Of a DNA stretch of 8,322 nucleotides, positions 5,967 through 8,322 are shown piece by piece (position 1 is the first letter of the stretch; each line of letters begins with the position of its first letter). The DNA is from M50B91 sp964526665 (GTDB lineage Bacteria > Patescibacteriota > Gracilibacteria > UBA4473). The position numbers and the translations under genes were made by a program. Under the pieces are notes generated by a model. It was not told where the DNA came from and ran no database searches. It was given only the letters and a program-made list of their open reading frames with translations. The stretch spans positions 1 to 8,322 of the forward strand of contig CAZGJL010000028.1 of NCBI GenBank assembly GCA_964526665.1. Direction: 5' to 3'.

Positions 5967-6329
5967 CTAAGACCCTTGTCCCATACTGATCATTGCTAAC
6001 TCTCCATTTCTCACGTCAATAAAATATCGACGGTCAACTACTGCCATTTCTTGCACTTGTTCAGAGGCTCCTAAAGCATATAAACTTGAAGGAATTGCCA
6101 GGCCAATATCCGCCTGTTCTAGTTCTTGTTGTAAAGCTATTCTGTTCGATTTTAATCCTTGCAAATCAAATCCTCGTGTCGCAATCGAGTTCAATAAAAT
6201 CAAATACCAAAACCCTAATAGTGCAATTAAAATTATTCCTGATTGTACAACAAAACGGAACGCACTACGTCCCGCTGCAGCCATTTGGGCCGCTTCAATA
6301 ACTTGTGTTGCTGATGCAGACAATGTCAT
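5967..6329 (-). CDS. ftsL: FtsL-like cell division protein
   Basis: A 120-residue bitopic membrane protein: a short cytoplasmic N-terminus (1-26), one membrane segment (about 28-47, VQSGIILIALLGFWYLILLN), then an extracytoplasmic heptad-like region (about 55-80, LQGLKSNRIALQQELEQA) and a tail with LGASEQVQEMAVVDRRYFIDV. This matches the architecture of FtsL/DivIC proteins, which join FtsB and FtsQ to activate septal peptidoglycan synthesis. FtsL sequences diverge strongly, so position is the main evidence. It follows rsmH directly, with the rsmH TAA and the ATG sharing one base (TAATG), as ftsL follows rsmH in many division clusters. Unusually, no ftsI follows; the next gene is pdxS. It ends with TAG. 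A generic coiled-coil membrane protein is the alternative. Confidence 0.72.
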   Translation of the reverse strand: MTLSASATQVIEAAQMAAAGRSAFRFVVQSGIILIALLGFWYLILLNSIATRGFDLQGLKSNRIALQQELEQADIGLAIPSSLYALGASEQVQEMAVVDRRYFIDVRNGELAMISMGQGS

Positions 6330-7258
6330 TAAATCTTTTCAAGAATGCGAAGTTTTGCGCTCCGTGCACGAGGATTTCGATCGATCTCCTCGTTCGTAGG
6401 AACAATTGGTTTTTTCGTTAAAACGCGGAAGCATGCAGGCTCCACTTCCGTATGTAGCGAAAACGGGGTTTCCTCGGTCTGCGGCTGGGCGGCAGTGGCA
6501 AATATTTTTTTTACGATCCGATCTTCGAGCGAGTGATATGAAATCACTCCGATTCGGTCGTTTGCCTGCATTTTGGCTACCGCAGAATTGAGGGTTGTTT
6601 GCAAAATAGTAAGTTCATCATTGACCGCGATACGCAATGCTTGGAACACGCGAACCAATGATTTTTTTCGGACAGTAACATGTACTGCACTTTCAACTGC
6701 TTCACGCAATTGAGCTGTTGTTTCAAAAGGAGTTTCCGCACGGACAGCGACAATCTTCTTGGCAATTTTGTAAGCCAATGGCTCTTCACCATAGTCACGA
6801 AAAATCTGTGTTAATTCTCGTTCCGATGCTGAATTCAAAATATCAGCAGCTGCTCCTTCACGAGAATCATCAAAAGCCATTGTCAACGGACCGTCCGCTG
6901 CAAAAGCAAATCCTTTCTCTGGATCATCCAATTGATTGGAACACAATCCCAAATCGAGCAACACCGCTAATGGACGATCTACATTCTCAATCAACTCCCC
7001 CACCATTGAAAATGATCCATGGTGTGAATCAAAACGATCTGCAAACGGAGCAAGTCGTTCCGTTGCAAAAGTGAGGTGCTGAGAATCTAAATCTGTCGCT
7101 ATGTATGTCCCCACATTTGGATATTTCGACAATATAGACTCAGCATGTCCGCCAAGTCCCAACGTACCATCAAACACCGTTACTGTTTCCGGTGTCATCA
7201 AGTCCTTCAAAACTTCATCCCGGAGTACTGACTCATGGGATAAAAATTTTTGTATCAT
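6329..7258 (-). CDS. rsmH: 16S rRNA m4C1402 methyltransferase RsmH
   Basis: A 309-residue S-adenosylmethionine-dependent enzyme (MraW) that N4-methylates C1402 in the 16S rRNA decoding centre. Full-length family motifs are visible: HESVL at the start, the SAM-binding VFDGTLGLGGHAESIL (28-43), YIATDLD (52-58), LLDLGLCSNQLDDPEKGFAF (100-119), GPLTMAFD (123-130), RDYGEEPLAYKIA (154-166), RVFQALRIAVNDEL (203-216), ISYHSLEDRIVKKIF (239-253), and the C-terminal NPRARSAKLR (295-304). The usual LG(V/I)SS is LGLCS here. It is the first gene of an rsmH-ftsL pair; mraZ, normally just upstream, is absent. A promoter with a leader of about 50 bases precedes it, and that leader includes an imperfect inverted repeat. 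No Shine-Dalgarno motif is seen before the ATG. Confidence 0.97.
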   Translation of the reverse strand: MIQKFLSHESVLRDEVLKDLMTPETVTVFDGTLGLGGHAESILSKYPNVGTYIATDLDSQHLTFATERLAPFADRFDSHHGSFSMVGELIENVDRPLAVLLDLGLCSNQLDDPEKGFAFAADGPLTMAFDDSREGAAADILNSASERELTQIFRDYGEEPLAYKIAKKIVAVRAETPFETTAQLREAVESAVHVTVRKKSLVRVFQALRIAVNDELTILQTTLNSAVAKMQANDRIGVISYHSLEDRIVKKIFATAAQPQTEETPFSLHTEVEPACFRVLTKKPIVPTNEEIDRNPRARSAKLRILEKI

Positions 7259-7280
7259 TTTGGATAAAATTTGAGAATTT

Positions 7281-7308
7281 GTGCAAAACTTGTGATCAAA
7301 CTGTGCAC
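7281..7308. promoter_or_regulatory. Imperfect inverted repeat in the rsmH leader
   Basis: The arms GTGCAAAACTTG (7281-7292) and CAAACTGTGCAC (7297-7308) are complementary at 9 of 12 positions around TGAT. The repeat spans the first 28 bases of the predicted rsmH transcript, from near the start point. It could be an operator for a dimeric repressor or a leader hairpin. It does not resemble the short direct repeats bound by MraZ. Confidence 0.4.
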
Positions 7309-7314
7309 GAAAAA

Positions 7315-7343
7315 AATATAGAACAAAAAATGTGTTTACGCAA
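7315..7343 (-). promoter_or_regulatory. Probable promoter of rsmH-ftsL
   Basis: Minus strand: TTGCGT (7343-7338), 17-base spacer, TATATT (7320-7315). The expected start near 7308 gives a leader of about 50 bases to the ATG at 7258. Hexamer matches are moderate and the spacing is optimal. Confidence 0.45.
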
Positions 7344-7563
7344 TCAATTTAATCTTTTTCTCATTGACCTTAGAGAATCTGTGTGTTATTTTTTTGTTCA
7401 AGCTTCGATCAACTTTTTTCTACAGCTATTTTAGATAAATATTTTTTATTTAAGAAACGATCATAAGTCCTATAAATGGAGACTTTTTCTTCTTTGAATT
7501 TTGTAAACCGAAGTTTGCTGATTGAAATTTGAACTTCCGGAAAAAGCAAGTACCATTCTTTCG
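7344..7563. other. Rest of the 305-base divergent region
   Basis: Between the rsmH promoter and the COG2426 gene I see no gene. A weak promoter for the plus-strand gene may be TATAAA (7471-7476) with TTTAAG (7449-7454) 16 bases upstream. A degenerate TTTGAAGTTTG-type repeat lies at 7508-7533. A 66-codon minus-strand frame (7409-7609) here has no family features, overlaps the next gene and is considered chance. No mraZ remnant is recognisable. Confidence 0.4.
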
Positions 7564-8061
7564 ATGATTCAAGAACTTCTTTCCACAGCTGCCGTAGCAA
7601 GCCTGCCACTTGTAGAACAACGACTTGCTATTCCTCTTGGATTTTTTTCGTGGGACCTAACCATCTGGCAAGCCGTTCTTGCTGGAACAGGAGGAAACAT
7701 AATCTCTGTTGGATTTGTCCTTTGGCTTTGGCCCAAACTCGCTCAATTTGCAAGAAAGCACTCTCCTTTTTGTGATCGAATTTTAACAAAGATATTTGCG
7801 AACACACGCGCCAAACACTCTCATAACGTCAAAACATGGGGGAATATTTTTCTCATTTTTTTCGTTATGCTTCCTGTTCCTGGAAGTGGTGGATGGAGCG
7901 GTTCTCTTGTTGCGTGGCTCTTTGGATTTTCATATTGGAGAGCTATGAAACTCATCACCATCGGGCTCATCCTTGGTGGAATAATTATTGCTATAGCAAT
8001 TGTTGGCGTTGATCAATCAATTCAATATTTTACCGAAGTGATCGAGGAGGATCTACTGTGA
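7564..8061 (+). CDS. COG2426-type small multidrug export membrane protein
   Basis: A 165-residue integral membrane protein of the Sm_multidrug_ex family (PF06695). The signature PLVEQRLAIPLG (15-26) fits the family's P.(I/V)E.R..IPLG, with Gln replacing the usual Leu, and LPVPGSGGWSGSLVAWLFG (103-121) fits the second family motif. Hydrophobic segments are at about 5-26 (possibly re-entrant), 36-58, 94-121 and 128-149. The transport role is only an annotation tradition; substrates are not established. The frame is open from a TTG at 7522, but the ATG at 7564 gives the normal family N-terminus, and the upstream part overlaps an intergenic repeat, so the ATG is preferred. No Shine-Dalgarno motif is evident. 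Its last 32 bases overlap the convergent TsaC gene end. It ends in TGA. Confidence 0.85.
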   Translation: MIQELLSTAAVASLPLVEQRLAIPLGFFSWDLTIWQAVLAGTGGNIISVGFVLWLWPKLAQFARKHSPFCDRILTKIFANTRAKHSHNVKTWGNIFLIFFVMLPVPGSGGWSGSLVAWLFGFSYWRAMKLITIGLILGGIIIAIAIVGVDQSIQYFTEVIEEDLL

Positions 8062-8322
8062 AATCCCATATTTCTGAAACATTTTTTTCAGGAAGTATTT
8101 CAAATCCAGGAAAAATAACTACTTCATCACCGAATTGATTTCTGATTTTTTGTGCGGAAAAAATAGATGGTTCCCCTGTATAATTCGCGCTTGTTGCCGT
8201 CACAGGATATGAAATCTTGTCTATGACTTCTGGAATTGTTGCTACACGAAATGCAACCGATTGTTCTGGCCAATATGTTGATCGTGGTAATTTTTTTGTT
8301 GGTTTCAATATTGCTGTTCGCG
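8030..8322 (-). CDS. tsaC: Threonylcarbamoyl-AMP synthase (YrdC/Sua5 family), C-terminal part
   Basis: A partial gene whose 5' end lies beyond the right edge; about 97 C-terminal residues are visible and the stop is TAA at 8030-8032. The frame is open through 8322, so the apparent TTG start at 8308 is not the true start. The motif VTATSANYTGEPSIFSAQKI matches the TSAN.SG.P signature of YrdC proteins. QSVAFRVATIPE upstream fits the TVAVR.P.HP region, and FTVDPPRSLR fits the family's terminal STVVD...LR. The enzyme makes L-threonylcarbamoyl-AMP from threonine, bicarbonate and ATP for the t6A37 modification of ANN-decoding tRNAs. The catalytic N-terminal part cannot be checked. It overlaps the end of the COG2426 gene tail to tail by 32 bases. 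Confidence 0.85.
   Translation of the reverse strand, partial: RTAILKPTKKLPRSTYWPEQSVAFRVATIPEVIDKISYPVTATSANYTGEPSIFSAQKIRNQFGDEVVIFPGFEILPEKNVSEIWDFTVDPPRSLR

Noticed and set aside
7522..7563. TTG start adding 14 residues to the COG2426 protein
   Set aside because: The extension is polar, lacks family similarity and lies partly in the degenerate intergenic repeat; the ATG at 7564 gives the expected N-terminus.
7409..7609. 66-codon minus-strand frame upstream of rsmH, considered as a possible mraZ
   Set aside because: It shows none of the MraZ motifs and overlaps the COG2426 coding region.

Overview
The window looks like a chromosomal segment of a small-genome bacterium, most likely from the Candidate Phyla Radiation (Patescibacteria). 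This is inferred from the AT-rich, densely packed genes, the lack of Shine-Dalgarno sequences, the surface-protein style (SLH domains, a C-terminal membrane anchor with a polar tail) and the reduced version of the division cluster. SLH-bearing surface proteins plus a PLP biosynthesis pathway may point to a Peregrinibacteria-like lineage, but this cannot be settled from the window. TGA is used as a stop in several genes and never occurs inside a reading frame, so the UGA-to-glycine code of Gracilibacteria/Absconditabacteria does not apply. No mobile element, CRISPR array or phage gene was found.

Layout: a tRNA-Arg(UCG) gene (56-132, minus) is divergent from a two-gene plus-strand surface block. 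That block holds an M23 peptidase with three SLH repeats (258-2312), a terminator-like hairpin, then a signal-peptide protein with one C-terminal membrane segment and no recognised family (2443-3300). Facing it tail to tail is a secreted thermonuclease-type lipoprotein (3311-3913, minus). A gene-poor 237-base stretch with nested and competing hairpins follows. Next come three minus-strand genes, pdxS, a stand-alone TfoX C-terminal-domain gene and pdxT (5880 to 4151). PdxS and PdxT together form the ribose-5-phosphate-dependent PLP synthase; the TfoX-like gene sits between them and its stop overlaps the pdxT start as ATGA.

Upstream of pdxS on the same strand lies the division-cluster remnant rsmH-ftsL (7258 to 5967), coupled by a TAATG overlap, without mraZ before it or ftsI after it. 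A 305-base divergent region then leads to a plus-strand COG2426-type membrane protein (7564-8061). Its 3' end overlaps the 3' end of a partial threonylcarbamoyl-AMP synthase (YrdC/Sua5) gene that runs off the right edge.

Promoter-like pairs can be read for several genes, and at least two place the likely transcription start at or next to the start codon. Together with the missing Shine-Dalgarno motifs this suggests leaderless or very short-leader initiation is common here. The most noteworthy items are the pdxS-tfoX-pdxT arrangement, the shortened PdxT, the leaderless promoter pattern, the structured 4008-4143 region and a degenerate intergenic repeat. I did not identify a clearly new multi-gene defence or mobile system.
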